Source: DASSUC01 sp035649895 | Lineage (GTDB): Bacteria > Actinomycetota > Actinomycetes > Mycobacteriales > Micromonosporaceae | Direction of reading: 5' to 3' | Assembly (NCBI GenBank): GCA_035649895.1 | Contig: DASRIS010000186.1 | Span: forward strand, 1-64,000 | Length of the DNA stretch: 64,000 nucleotides | In this document: piece by piece, positions 48,221 to 57,086 of the stretch | How positions within the stretch are numbered: the stretch's first letter is position 1 | Layout of the letters: each line of letters starts with the position of its first letter | The notes under the pieces: model-generated | Seen by the model: only the letters and a program-made list of their open reading frames with translations | Told to the model about the DNA's origin: nothing | Database searches by the model: none | Program-made: the position numbers and the translations under genes

Positions 48221-49904
48221 AACGGTCGCCATGGCAGAGGCTGGCGACGTGGCTGGACGGGGTGGCGGGGCCGCGCCCCCCGACGCGGCGGGGCCCGGCG
48301 GGGCCGGGCGCCCCAGTGCGGCGGGGCCCGGCGGGGCCGGGCCCCCCGACGCGACAGGGCCGGGTGGCGGGGGCAGGCGCCCCGGCGTGGTACGGGCCGG
48401 CCTGCTGTCGATGGTCGCGCTGGTCGCGCTCGGGGCGACCAGGCTGGTGCACGGCTCCCTGGTCAGCCGGGCCACCGACACCGAGACGTACGGCCTCGTC
48501 GGCTCGCTCATCGCGCTCACCACGATCGCCAGCCTGCTGCTGCCGGCCGGGGTCGCCAGCGCCGCGTCCCGGTTCATCCCGTTCGCCCAGGGCCAGGGGG
48601 AGCCGGCGCAGGCCCGTGGCGTACACCGGTTCCTCAGCCGCATCGGCCTGCCCGGCGCGCTCGCCCTGGGCCTGGGCGCCGGGCTCGGGGCGGCGCTGGC
48701 CTTCCCGCTCGACGCCGGCCAGGTCGCCGAGGTGGTCGCGCTCGCGGTGGCATTCTCCGTCTACAGCGTCGACAAGGCCACCCTGTACGGCTTCGGCCGG
48801 GTCGGCCCGTACGTCCGGCTGGAGCTGGCCTCCTCGGCGCTGATCCTGCTCGCCACGGGCGTGGTGCTGGCCACCGGCGCCGGCACCTACCTGCTGCCGC
48901 TGGCGCTGGGGTACGCCGCCTTCGCCCTGGGCGCCCGCTGGGTGCTGCGGGCGGACCTGCGCGGTGACCGGGCACCGGCCCGGTCGCTGGACCGGCGGGA
49001 GGTGCTCCGCTACGTGGCCCTGGCCTGCGTGGGCACGCTGGCCAGCCAGGGCTTCCTGCAAGGCACCCAGCTGCTGGCCAACGCGTTCGCCGCGCCGGCC
49101 GAGGTGGGCTACTTCGCCGCGGCGGTGACCCTGGTCGCGCCGATGTACTTCCTCCCGCGCGCGCTCGGCCTGGCCCTGTTCCCGGCGATGTCGCGGGCGC
49201 ACGGCGCGGGCGACGTCGCCGAGGTGCGCCGCCAGGCGGACGTGTCCACCCGGGCCCTGCTGCTGGTGCTGGCCCCGTTCTTCGCGGCGGGCATCCTGCT
49301 CGCCCGGGAGGCGCTCACCCTCTTCGGTAGCGCCCGCTACGCCCCTGGCGCACCGGTGCTGCAGCTCATGCTGGCCGCCACGTTCTGCGCAGTGGTCGCC
49401 GTCGCCGCGGTGAACAGCTTGTCCAGCGGGCGGCACGTGCACGTGCCGGTGTCCTCCGCGGTGGCCGGCTGCCTGACCGGGCTGGCCACGGTCGCGCTGG
49501 TCGGGCGCCCGCTGGGCGCCGCAGGGGTGGGCCTGGGCTACCTCGCCGGCACTACGGTGACCGCGGGTGGTCCGGTCACCGTCGCCTGGCGGCTGTACCG
49601 CATGCGGTGGCGGGGACCGGTGCTGCGGGCCCTCGGCTGCGTCCTGGCGGCGCTCGTCGCGGGCGCCGTGCTGGCCCGCCTGGACCTGACCGCCACCGCG
49701 CGGACCTGGCTCGACGTGGCGGCGGCGCTGGTCGCCGCGGGGGCCGGCGGGGCGCTGGCCGGCGGGCCGCTGCGCGCGGTGCTGCGCGACGCCCGCCGCC
49801 CCGGCGGGAACCCGGCAGCGCAGCCGGCACCAGCAGCGCCGGCAGCGGCAGCGGAGCCAGCCGGCGCCGCCGCACGCCGTACGGAGAAGAACGTCACTGA
49901 ATGA
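48213..49904 (+). CDS. Wzx/MATE-like polysaccharide flippase
   Basis: 563 codons from GTG 48213, overlapping the preceding gene. After a ~58-residue Gly/Pro/Ala N-terminus encoded in part by a 33-bp repeat, about 13-14 membrane segments follow, e.g. LLSMVALVALGATRLVHGSL, LGLGAGLGAALAFPLDAGQV and LLVLAPFFAAGILLAREALT. The pattern (ATDTETYGLVGSLIALTT; EVGYFAAAVTLVAPMYFLPR) fits the polysaccharide-specific MOP superfamily that flips lipid-linked glycan units outward. An Ala/Pro C-terminal tail follows. Confidence 0.88.
   Translation: MAETVAMAEAGDVAGRGGGAAPPDAAGPGGAGRPSAAGPGGAGPPDATGPGGGGRRPGVVRAGLLSMVALVALGATRLVHGSLVSRATDTETYGLVGSLIALTTIASLLLPAGVASAASRFIPFAQGQGEPAQARGVHRFLSRIGLPGALALGLGAGLGAALAFPLDAGQVAEVVALAVAFSVYSVDKATLYGFGRVGPYVRLELASSALILLATGVVLATGAGTYLLPLALGYAAFALGARWVLRADLRGDRAPARSLDRREVLRYVALACVGTLASQGFLQGTQLLANAFAAPAEVGYFAAAVTLVAPMYFLPRALGLALFPAMSRAHGAGDVAEVRRQADVSTRALLLVLAPFFAAGILLAREALTLFGSARYAPGAPVLQLMLAATFCAVVAVAAVNSLSSGRHVHVPVSSAVAGCLTGLATVALVGRPLGAAGVGLGYLAGTTVTAGGPVTVAWRLYRMRWRGPVLRALGCVLAALVAGAVLARLDLTATARTWLDVAAALVAAGAGGALAGGPLRAVLRDARRPGGNPAAQPAPAAPAAAAEPAGAAARRTEKNVTE
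48285..48383 (+). repeat. 33-bp GC-rich tandem repeat at the flippase N-terminus
   Basis: Three 11-codon units (48285, 48318, 48351) encode AAGPGGAGRPS, AAGPGGAGPPD and ATGPGGGGRRP. Confidence 0.8.
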
Positions 49905-49951
49905 AACGGTCTGCGTAATGCGGTGCTTTTGGTCCCTTGCCGGGGCGGTGG

Positions 49952-49957
49952 TAGGTT
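49952..49957 (+). promoter_or_regulatory. Possible -10 (TAGGTT) upstream of the O-antigen ligase
   Basis: TAGGTT lies in the 146-bp gap after the flippase, ~93 bp before ATG 50051, so the later genes may have their own promoter. Confidence 0.3.
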
Positions 49958-50050
49958 TCGGTACGCCGCTGCCGGGCAATGCGAGCCAGCGGATGGGTCG
50001 GAGCGGGCCGTCCACGACGCCGTGTGCTTTCGTCCATCGAGGAGAAACCG

Positions 50051-51769
50051 ATGTCGTCTGATCAGCTGGCCGTGGCGCGCGCCCCCCAGGCTGGCCGCGA
50101 AGGCCGTGGCGGCGGGGTCTCCGCGCTGCTCGGCACCGTCATTCTCGGGCTGGTCGGCGTGCTGCTGGTCGAGGTCCTCTTCGAGGCGTGGGTCCAGCAC
50201 CTGCAAGGCTCGTTCACGTACGGTCCGGACGACCGGCGGGTCATCACGCTGCCCGACTGGCCCAAGAACCTCAAGAACGGGCTCTACCTCACGCTGCTCG
50301 CGCTCACCGTGGTGAAGGTGGCGGTGGACCGGTCCTGGCGGCGGTTCCTCACCGCGGCCGACATCGCGATCGCCGTACTCGGCGTGCTGATGGTCGTCGC
50401 CGGCGTGCTCGGGGGGTCGCGCGCGACGCTGGTCGGCGAGGCGCTGTTCGTCTACTTCCGCGGCGTCATCGTCTTCTACGCCTGGCGTGCGGTGAGCCCG
50501 CAGTGGCGGCGGGTCCGGCCCCTGCTGTGGGTGCTCGGGGTCGTCCTGGTGCTCAACTCCTTGATGGCGCTCGTCCAGATGGTCGTCGGCCCGCCGGCCT
50601 ACGAGGAGATCGGCTGGCTGGAGATGACCTGGTCGGCGATCTACCGGGCGCACGGCTTCGTGGACCACCCCAACCACCTCGGGCACCTGCTGGGCGTCGC
50701 GATGCTGGGCCTGCTGGCCTGGTCCGTGGCCCGTCCCGGCCTGCCCCGCAAGTGGTGGTGGCTGTTCGGGCTCTTCGCGGTGGCGCTGTCGGCGACCCAG
50801 TCCCGCGAGGCGACCCTCGGCTTCCTCGCCGGCGCGGTGCTCATCGGGCTGCTGCGCCGCGGCCGGTGGCGTCCGGTGGTGGCGACCATCGTGGTGGTCT
50901 CGCTGCTGACCGCCGGGCAGCTCGCGCTGCGCCCGAAGAACCGCGCCGAGCTCCAGCGCCGGCTGGCGGGCGTGTTCAGCGCGTTCGAGGTGCCCAGCGG
51001 CGAGGAGGGCGAGGACTACTGCGTCGAAGGCACCGTGACCGACACCGAGGACTGCACCAACCGCATCCCGCAGCGCGAGATCCGCGCGCTCTACGCGCAG
51101 CAGGGCATCCGCATCCTGGGCGGCAGCCCGCTGCTGGGCTTCGGGGTGGGCCAGTTCGGCGGCATCGTGGCCGAGAAGGACGACCCGAACTGGAACATGG
51201 ACCCGAGGTTCGGGCCGGGCGGCTTTGACATGCACGGCTCGACCCAGAAGCAGGTCGACTCGTTCTGGCTGCACCTGATGGTCGAGGTTGGCCTGCTCGG
51301 GCTGATGGCGTACCTGGTCTGGCTGTTCCTGCTCGTGCTGCCGATACTGCGGCGGCTGCCGATGCGCAACCTGCTGGTGGGGCGTGGCCCGCCGGCCGCC
51401 CCGGGGGCGCAGGTGCACCCGGTGGCGTACTGGGCTCCCGCGACGCTCTTCTTCGCCGTGCTGGTAGCGTTCCTGTCGCCGGCGCTGGAGGACCCGCTCT
51501 TCCCGCCGCTGCTGTTCACGGTGCTCGGGCTCGCGTGGGTGCTGCTCAACCGCGGGGAGCTGGTCTCGCCGGGCCCGGCGCCCGACCCGGACCAGACCGG
51601 CTCGGGCCGGGCCGACCTGGGCCAGGTGGGCGCTCCTGAGACGCAGCGTCCGCTGCCCGACGAGCCGGCCCGGCCGGCAGGCGATGCGGTCCGGCTGGCC
51701 GGGCGCCCGCCAGGCGGGAGCGACCTCGGCAGTGACCTGACGAGCGCCCACCGGGCGCGAGGGGAGTAA
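50051..51769 (+). CDS. O-antigen ligase/polymerase-like membrane protein
   Basis: 572 codons from ATG 50051 with GAGGAGAAA upstream. It has about ten to twelve membrane segments (e.g. LLGTVILGLVGVLLVEVLFE and WVLGVVLVLNSLMALVQMVV) and a large loop before residue 400. The Wzy_C/WaaL-type motif HGFVDHPNHLGHLLGVAMLG lies near 200, followed by WWLFGLFAVALSATQSREAT. Such proteins join or polymerise glycan units at the outer face of the membrane. The soluble loop contains two Cys (EDYCVEG and TEDCTN) that may form a disulfide. It ends 4 bp before the next gene. Confidence 0.87.
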   Translation: MSSDQLAVARAPQAGREGRGGGVSALLGTVILGLVGVLLVEVLFEAWVQHLQGSFTYGPDDRRVITLPDWPKNLKNGLYLTLLALTVVKVAVDRSWRRFLTAADIAIAVLGVLMVVAGVLGGSRATLVGEALFVYFRGVIVFYAWRAVSPQWRRVRPLLWVLGVVLVLNSLMALVQMVVGPPAYEEIGWLEMTWSAIYRAHGFVDHPNHLGHLLGVAMLGLLAWSVARPGLPRKWWWLFGLFAVALSATQSREATLGFLAGAVLIGLLRRGRWRPVVATIVVVSLLTAGQLALRPKNRAELQRRLAGVFSAFEVPSGEEGEDYCVEGTVTDTEDCTNRIPQREIRALYAQQGIRILGGSPLLGFGVGQFGGIVAEKDDPNWNMDPRFGPGGFDMHGSTQKQVDSFWLHLMVEVGLLGLMAYLVWLFLLVLPILRRLPMRNLLVGRGPPAAPGAQVHPVAYWAPATLFFAVLVAFLSPALEDPLFPPLLFTVLGLAWVLLNRGELVSPGPAPDPDQTGSGRADLGQVGAPETQRPLPDEPARPAGDAVRLAGRPPGGSDLGSDLTSAHRARGE

Positions 51770-51773
51770 AGCG

Positions 51774-52811
51774 GTGTCGGACGCGGTCGCCCTGGTCGGC
51801 TTCGGGTACTGGGGCCCCAACCTGGCGCGCAACCTGCAGACCCTGGCCGGTGCGCGCTGGCGGTACCTGGTCGACGCGTCGGCCGAGCGCCGCGCGCGGG
51901 CCAGCATGCTCTACCCGCAGGTGCGGGTCGTCGGCGACCTGGCGGAGGTGCTCGCCGACGAGGAGGTCGGCGCGGTGGTGGTCGCCACCCCGGCGGCCAG
52001 CCACGCCCCGCTCGCCCGCCGCCTGCTCGAGGCGGGCCGGCACGTGCTGGTGGAGAAGCCGCTCGCGTTGTCTACTGTGGACGCCGTCGGCCTGGCCCGG
52101 CTGGCGGACGAGCGCAGGCGCACGCTGATGGTCGGGCACACCTTCGAGTACGTGCCCGCGGTGCTGACGATGAAGCAGCTCATCGAGGCCGGCGAGATCG
52201 GCGACGTGCTCTACCTGCACTCGCAGCGACTCAACCTGGGACGCATCCAGAGCGACATCAACGCCTTCTGGTCCATCGGGCCGCACGACGTGTCCATCGC
52301 CAACTTCCTCGTCGGCGCCGGCCCGCAGTGGGTCTCCGCCCACGGCGCCCGCTACCTGCACGAGGCTGTGGAGGACGTGACGTTCGTGACCGCCGGCTAC
52401 CCGGGCGGCGTACTGGCCCACATGCACGTCAGCTGGCTCGACCCGAGCAAGACCCGGCGGACCACGGTGGTGGGCAGCCGCAAGATGCTCGTCTACGACG
52501 ACATGGACACCGACGGCAGGCTGAAGGTGTTCGACAAGGGCGCGGACCGGCTGGACCCGGACGCGTACGGCGCCTGGCAGTACCGGCTGCGCGACGGTGC
52601 GATGTACGTGCCGCGGCTGGAGATGGCCGAGCCGCTCGCCGAGGAGCTGCGCCACTTCCTGGAGTGCGTGGACACGGGCCGCCGGCCCCGCAGCGACGGC
52701 TGGAACGGCGCCCAGGTCGTCGCCGTGCTGGAGGCGGTCGACGAGTCGCTGCGCGGCAAGGGGGCGCAGGTGGCGGTGCCGGAGGTACGTGTGCCCGAGG
52801 TACAACAGTGA
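51774..52811 (+). CDS. Gfo/Idh/MocA-family sugar oxidoreductase (WlbA-like)
   Basis: 345 codons from GTG 51774. The NAD(P) fold begins VALVGFGYWGPNLARNLQTL; GRHVLVEKPLAL contains the family's EKP. The C-terminal substrate domain follows, with IGPHDVSIANFLVG and MHVSWLDPSKTRRTTVVGS. With the acetyltransferase and aminotransferase that follow directly it matches the dehydrogenase/aminotransferase/acetyltransferase set making 3-acetamido-3-deoxy sugars (the WlbA step oxidises C3). Its TGA overlaps the next GTG. The sugar nucleotide is inferred. Confidence 0.9.
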   Translation: MSDAVALVGFGYWGPNLARNLQTLAGARWRYLVDASAERRARASMLYPQVRVVGDLAEVLADEEVGAVVVATPAASHAPLARRLLEAGRHVLVEKPLALSTVDAVGLARLADERRRTLMVGHTFEYVPAVLTMKQLIEAGEIGDVLYLHSQRLNLGRIQSDINAFWSIGPHDVSIANFLVGAGPQWVSAHGARYLHEAVEDVTFVTAGYPGGVLAHMHVSWLDPSKTRRTTVVGSRKMLVYDDMDTDGRLKVFDKGADRLDPDAYGAWQYRLRDGAMYVPRLEMAEPLAEELRHFLECVDTGRRPRSDGWNGAQVVAVLEAVDESLRGKGAQVAVPEVRVPEVQQ

Positions 52812-53518
52812 CCGAGGTCGGCCTGGACGTGCAGGTCAGCCCGCTGTCGGTGGTGGCGGCGGGAGTGCGGCTCGGAGCCGGCTCGGTCGTCGAGGAGCTG
52901 TGCCTCGTCGGCCGGCACGGCCCAGCCGCGCCCGTACCGCCCGGCGGCGACGCGGGGGCGGACGGCGCTCCGCACACCGTCATCGGCGAGCGCGCCACGA
53001 TCCGCAGCCACACCGTCATCTACGCCGGCAACCGCATCGGCGCCCGGTTCCAGACCGGCCACCACGTCCTGCTGCGCGAGGCGAACACGATCGGCGACAA
53101 CGTCTCGGTCGGCTCGCTGAGCGTCGTCGAGCACCACGTGACCATCGCCGACCGGGTACGCATCCACTCCCAGTGCTTCATCCCGGAGTTCTCCGTGCTG
53201 GAGGAGGAGGCCTGGATCGGCCCCCGGGTGACGCTGACCAACGCGCCGTTCCCGCAGTGCCCGGACGTGTCCAGCTGCATGCGCGGCGTGCACATCGGCC
53301 GGGCCGCCCGGATCGGCGCCAACGCCACCCTGCTGCCCGGGGTACGCATCGGCGAGCGGGCGCTCATCGGCGCCGGCGCGGTGGTGACCCGCGACGTCGC
53401 ACCGGGCGCCGTGGTGGCCGGACCGGCCGCGCGCCAAGTCAAGACTATCGATGACCTACTGTGCCCGGTGGGGCTGGACCACCGTCCGTACCCGCCGCTG
53501 ACCCCTACCCCGGAGTAG
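52808..53518 (+). CDS. Left-handed beta-helix sugar N-acetyltransferase (WlbD/WbpD-like)
   Basis: 236 codons from GTG 52808 (GTGA overlap). Hexapeptide repeats dominate from residue ~60: TVIGERATIRSHTVIYAGNR, IGARFQTGHHVLLREANTIG, DNVSVGSLSVVEHHVTIADR, ending ARIGANATLLPGVRIGERAL, IGAGAVVTRDVAPGAVVAG. These form a trimeric left-handed beta-helix that moves acetyl from acetyl-CoA to an amino sugar. The position between the dehydrogenase and aminotransferase genes supports a 3-N-acetylation role. The N-terminal ~55 residues contain a Gly/Ala insert. Confidence 0.9.
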   Translation: MTEVGLDVQVSPLSVVAAGVRLGAGSVVEELCLVGRHGPAAPVPPGGDAGADGAPHTVIGERATIRSHTVIYAGNRIGARFQTGHHVLLREANTIGDNVSVGSLSVVEHHVTIADRVRIHSQCFIPEFSVLEEEAWIGPRVTLTNAPFPQCPDVSSCMRGVHIGRAARIGANATLLPGVRIGERALIGAGAVVTRDVAPGAVVAGPAARQVKTIDDLLCPVGLDHRPYPPLTPTPE

Positions 53519-53521
53519 AAC

Positions 53522-54649
53522 ATGGCGAAGATCCCGCTCGTCGACGTCAAGGCCAGCTACGAGCGCCACCGGGGCGCGATCGACGCGGCCATCCGCGAGG
53601 TGCTCGAGACCACGGCGTTCATCCAGGGCCCGGCGCTGCGGGAGTTCGAGGAGGCGTTCGCGCGGTTCTGCGGCGCCCGGCACGCAATCGGCGTCGGCTC
53701 CGGCACCGCAGCGCTGCACCTGGTCCTGCACGCGCTCGGGGTCGGTCCGGGCGACGTGGTCGCGGTGCCCTCGCACACGTTCATCGCCACCGTCGAGCCG
53801 GTCACCTGGCTCGGTGCGACACCCCGGTTCATCGAGGTCGACCCGGACACCGGCGCGATGGACCCGGCCGCGCTGCGCGCCGGCATCGACGGGGTGAAGG
53901 TCGTCATGCCGGTGCACATCCACGGCCGCCCCGCCGACCTGGCCGGGATCTGCGCGGTCGCCGCCGACGCCGGCGTGCCGGTGGTCGAGGACGCGGCCCA
54001 GGCCCAGGGCGCCGAGCTGGTCAACCCCGACGGCACGGTGGTGCGCGCCGGGTCGTACACGCTGGTGGGTTGCTTCTCCTTCTATCCGGGCAAGAACCTG
54101 GGCGCCTTCGGCGACGCGGGCGCGGTCACCACCAACGACGACGACCTGGCCGGGCGGGTACGGATGCTGCGCGACCACGGCCGGACCACCAAGTACGAGC
54201 ACGTCATGGTCGGCTACGCGCACCGCATGGACACCCTCCAGGCGGCCGTACTCAGCGCGAAGCTGCCCAGCCTCGACGCCGACAACGCCCGCCGCCGCGA
54301 GATCGCCGCCGGCTACACGGCCCGGCTGTCCGGCGTGGGGGACCTGCGGCTGCTCGCCGACCCGGCCGAGCGGGTCAGCATCTACCACCACTACGTGGTG
54401 CGCACCGCCCACCGAGACGCGCTGCTCAAGCACCTGCAGGCCAACGGGGTCGGCGCCGGCGTGCACTACCCGATCCCGGTGCACCTGCAGCCGGCGTACG
54501 CGTCCCTCGGCCACCAGCGCGGCGACCTGCCGGCCACCGAGGCGTTCGCCGACGAGTGCCTGTCCCTGCCGATCTACGCCGAGCTCACCGACGAGCAGAT
54601 GGAGCGGGTGGCGGCAGAGGTCACCGCATACTTCTCCCAGGCGGCATGA
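53522..54649 (+). CDS. DegT/DnrJ/EryC1/StrS aminotransferase (WlbE-like)
   Basis: 375 codons from ATG 53522. It begins KIPLVDVKASYERHRGAIDA, with IGVGSGTAALHLVLHALGVG, VVEDAAQAQGA (Asp of the PLP site) and CFSFYPGKNLGAFGDAGA with the PLP lysine Lys191. The C-terminal part has LQANGVGAGVHYPIPVHLQP, typical of sugar aminotransferases. It adds an amino group to a keto-sugar nucleotide, here probably the C3-keto product of the preceding dehydrogenase. Its TGA overlaps the next ATG. Confidence 0.93.
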   Translation: MAKIPLVDVKASYERHRGAIDAAIREVLETTAFIQGPALREFEEAFARFCGARHAIGVGSGTAALHLVLHALGVGPGDVVAVPSHTFIATVEPVTWLGATPRFIEVDPDTGAMDPAALRAGIDGVKVVMPVHIHGRPADLAGICAVAADAGVPVVEDAAQAQGAELVNPDGTVVRAGSYTLVGCFSFYPGKNLGAFGDAGAVTTNDDDLAGRVRMLRDHGRTTKYEHVMVGYAHRMDTLQAAVLSAKLPSLDADNARRREIAAGYTARLSGVGDLRLLADPAERVSIYHHYVVRTAHRDALLKHLQANGVGAGVHYPIPVHLQPAYASLGHQRGDLPATEAFADECLSLPIYAELTDEQMERVAAEVTAYFSQAA

Positions 54650-55653
54650 GCGAGCGCCCGTTGCGGGTGCTCGCGGTCACCAACCTGTGGCCCGAGCGGG
54701 GCAGCTTCCGCGGCGTGTTCGTCAAGGAGCAGGTGGAGGCGGTACGCGACCTCGGCCACCAGGTCGAGGTCGAGGTCGTCGCCCAGTCGCGGGGCACGGC
54801 CGACTACCTGCTCGCCGCGCCGCGGGTCTGCCACCGGGTACGCACCGGCGGCTACGACCTGGTCCACGTCCACTATGGGCTGACCGCGCTCGCCGCCCGG
54901 TTCGCCTTCGGCGTGCCGAAGGTGCTCTCGCTCTACGGCAGCGACGTCAACGTGGGCTGGCAGCGCCTGGCCACGAGCCTCGGCAAGGGCGGGGTCGCCG
55001 CGCGCGTCTACCCGTCCCGCCGGCTCGCCGAGGCCGCCGGCGACCCGGCCGGCTATGTGGTGCCCAACGGCGTGGACTTCGGGGTGTTCGCCCCGGTGGA
55101 CCGGGCCGCGGCGCGGGCGGCGCTGGGCATCGGCGCCGACGACCGGGTGGTGCTCTTCGGCGCGGCGCCGGACAACCCGGTGAAGGGCTACGACGTCTTC
55201 ACCGACGTGCTGGCGGAGGTCCGCCGCCGCGGCGTCGACGCGCGCGAGCTGGTGCTCGCCCAGCCGGGCCAGACCCGCGCCGAGGTGGCCCGGCGCTTCG
55301 CCGCCGCTGACGTGCTGCTCGTGACGTCCCGCCAGGGCACCGAGAGCGGCCCCCTGGTGGTGAAGGAGGCCGCGGTGATGGGGCTTCCGGTGGTCAGTGT
55401 GGACGTTGGGGACGTGCCCGAGATCCTCGCGGAGGTCACGCCGTCGGTGGTGGTGGGCTTCCCGGAGCCGTGGGGCACGCCCGGCGCCCGGGCTGAGCTG
55501 GTCCGCCAGCTGGCCGACGCGACGGCCGGCCTGCTCGCGGCGCCGACGCGGTCCGACGGGCGGGAGCGGTGCGGCTTCCTGGACGCGCGGGCGGTGGCCC
55601 GGCAGCTGGTAGACGTCTACCTCGAGGTGCTCAAGCTGATGCGCCCCGCGTAA
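54646..55653 (+). CDS. GT4-family glycosyltransferase
   Basis: 335 codons from ATG 54646 (ATGA overlap). N-terminal: LRVLAVTNLWPERGSFRGVF, VKEQVEAVRDLGHQVEVEVV, DLVHVHYGLTALAARFAFGV. C-terminal: VVPNGVDFGVFAPVDRAAAR, VLFGAAPDNPVKGYDVFTDV, LLVTSRQGTESGPLVVKEAA with the E-x7-E motif, and LPVVSVDVGDVPEIL. A retaining GT-B enzyme that could transfer the amino sugar made by the three preceding genes. It ends the plus-strand operon. Confidence 0.92.
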   Translation: MSERPLRVLAVTNLWPERGSFRGVFVKEQVEAVRDLGHQVEVEVVAQSRGTADYLLAAPRVCHRVRTGGYDLVHVHYGLTALAARFAFGVPKVLSLYGSDVNVGWQRLATSLGKGGVAARVYPSRRLAEAAGDPAGYVVPNGVDFGVFAPVDRAAARAALGIGADDRVVLFGAAPDNPVKGYDVFTDVLAEVRRRGVDARELVLAQPGQTRAEVARRFAAADVLLVTSRQGTESGPLVVKEAAVMGLPVVSVDVGDVPEILAEVTPSVVVGFPEPWGTPGARAELVRQLADATAGLLAAPTRSDGRERCGFLDARAVARQLVDVYLEVLKLMRPA

Positions 55654-55730
55654 CAGGCAGACCGTCGGGTGGGCTGTCAGCCGTGCGCAGCTGACCGCCG
55701 CCGTACGCGGGGTCTTCAAGAGCGATCGAC

Positions 55731-55793
55731 TGATCATTGGACGCCTACCGAGAAAACCTTGGGCGTGTATTCACGGTGGGTGTCCAATGATCA
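55731..55793. repeat. Inverted repeat in a convergent gap
   Basis: TGATCATTGGACGCCTACCG (55731-55750) and CGGTGGGTGTCCAATGATCA (55774-55793) pair over 12 perfect outer bp, then 4 mismatch-prone bases, then 4 perfect bp, with a 23-nt AT-richer loop. It lies between two convergent operons. A terminator is possible, but the low-GC outer arms and TGATCA ends also resemble terminal repeats of a tiny mobile element or a dimeric operator. The rest of 55654-55854 shows no gene. Confidence 0.8.
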
Positions 55794-55854
55794 CGGCCAC
55801 CGGTTCCAAGGGCGTCTGGACCGACCGCGAAACTGCGGTGTGAGCCCGCTGGGC

Positions 55855-57084
55855 TTACGGGGAGTATGGCCAGATGAGGGCCAGGTAGCCGCCGAACCAG
55901 GCGGACGCGACAGCGAGCAGGCCGATGACGGCGACCAGGTTACGCACCCGCATCCGGCCGGCCGCCAGCGCGACCGGCAGCAACAGCGTGAACGCGGGCA
56001 TCATGTGCCGCGGGTTGGTGTGGTAGTAGCCGGTGCCGCCGGCGGTGGTGACGACGATGACCACCGAGTAGAGCAGCAGCGGCCACGGCTGGCGGTCCAG
56101 CACGCCGAGCACGAGCAGCACCGCGACGACCGCGAGCACCAGCGTCACGACGTACGGCGCGGCCATCACGTCGCCGCTGGTCAGCACGGCGTTCATGGTG
56201 TTGACGGTGTAACGGCCACCGTCGAACGAGGACCCCCAGATCTCGCCCTGCACGTAGAACCACCCGTCGGCGCGGCCCAGCCGGTAGCCGACCCAGGCCA
56301 GGAACCCCAGCCAGCCCAGCGGTGCTATCGCGGCGCCCACCCAGGGCCGCCAGCCGTCCTGCCGGCGCCAGATCGCGATGAGCGCGGCGAGCCCGACCGC
56401 GACGATGAGCGCCACCGCGTTCGGGCGGGTCAGCCCGGCCAGCACGCACAGGCCGCCAGCGGTGAGCCAGCGCCGGGTGAGCATCGCGTAGAGGGTCCAG
56501 GACGCGATGGCGGTGAACAGCGCCTCGGTGTACCCCATCGACTGGACCACGGCGTGCGGCACGGCGCCCCACAGCAGCGCCAGCGCGATGCCGGCGCGGC
56601 GGCCGTACAGGTGGTTGCCGACGGCGAAGATGCCCCAGGCGGCCACCAGGCTCGCCAGCCAGGTGATGATGAGGCCGGCGGTGGGCACCGAGACCGGCAG
56701 CACCGCGGCGACCGAGCGCATCAGCGTCGGGTAGACCGGGAAGAACGCCAGGTTGGTGGTCATCGGCTGGCCGTCCGCCCCGATCGGGATGGACTCGTGG
56801 TAGCCGTTCTCGGCGATGCCGATGTACCACGACGCGTCGTACCGCTCGCCGAGCAGCCACCACACGTCCTGGCCGCGCTGGCGGGCCCACAGCCAGAGGA
56901 AGAGGACGCCGGAGAGGCGTAGGGCGGCGTAGCCGAGGATGGCCGGGGCCGCCAGCCGCAGGGAGGCGGCCAGGGCCGGCCCCCAGCGCCTGGGACCGGA
57001 GCCGTCGTCTGCCGGGCCCGGCTCCTGCGGCGGTGGTGCGGGGCTGGTCTGGTCCGAGTCCGTGGCCAGGGTGGACACCGTCAT
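55855..57084 (-). CDS. PIG-V-like polyprenol-dependent mannosyltransferase (GT-C)
   Basis: 409 codons from ATG 57084, 2 bp after the methyltransferase stop. A polar N-terminus is followed by ~11 membrane segments. The first loop holds ERYDASWYIGIAENGYHESI, the acidic GT-C motif of the PIG-V/GPI mannosyltransferase 2 family, with MTTNLAFFPVYPTLMRSVAA after it. Other helices include LVLAVVAVLLVLGVLDRQPW. Such enzymes use lipid-linked mannose on the outer face of the membrane. It probably contributes to the glycan made by the neighbouring operon. Confidence 0.87.
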   Translation of the reverse strand: MTVSTLATDSDQTSPAPPPQEPGPADDGSGPRRWGPALAASLRLAAPAILGYAALRLSGVLFLWLWARQRGQDVWWLLGERYDASWYIGIAENGYHESIPIGADGQPMTTNLAFFPVYPTLMRSVAAVLPVSVPTAGLIITWLASLVAAWGIFAVGNHLYGRRAGIALALLWGAVPHAVVQSMGYTEALFTAIASWTLYAMLTRRWLTAGGLCVLAGLTRPNAVALIVAVGLAALIAIWRRQDGWRPWVGAAIAPLGWLGFLAWVGYRLGRADGWFYVQGEIWGSSFDGGRYTVNTMNAVLTSGDVMAAPYVVTLVLAVVAVLLVLGVLDRQPWPLLLYSVVIVVTTAGGTGYYHTNPRHMMPAFTLLLPVALAAGRMRVRNLVAVIGLLAVASAWFGGYLALIWPYSP

Positions 57085-57086
57085 CG

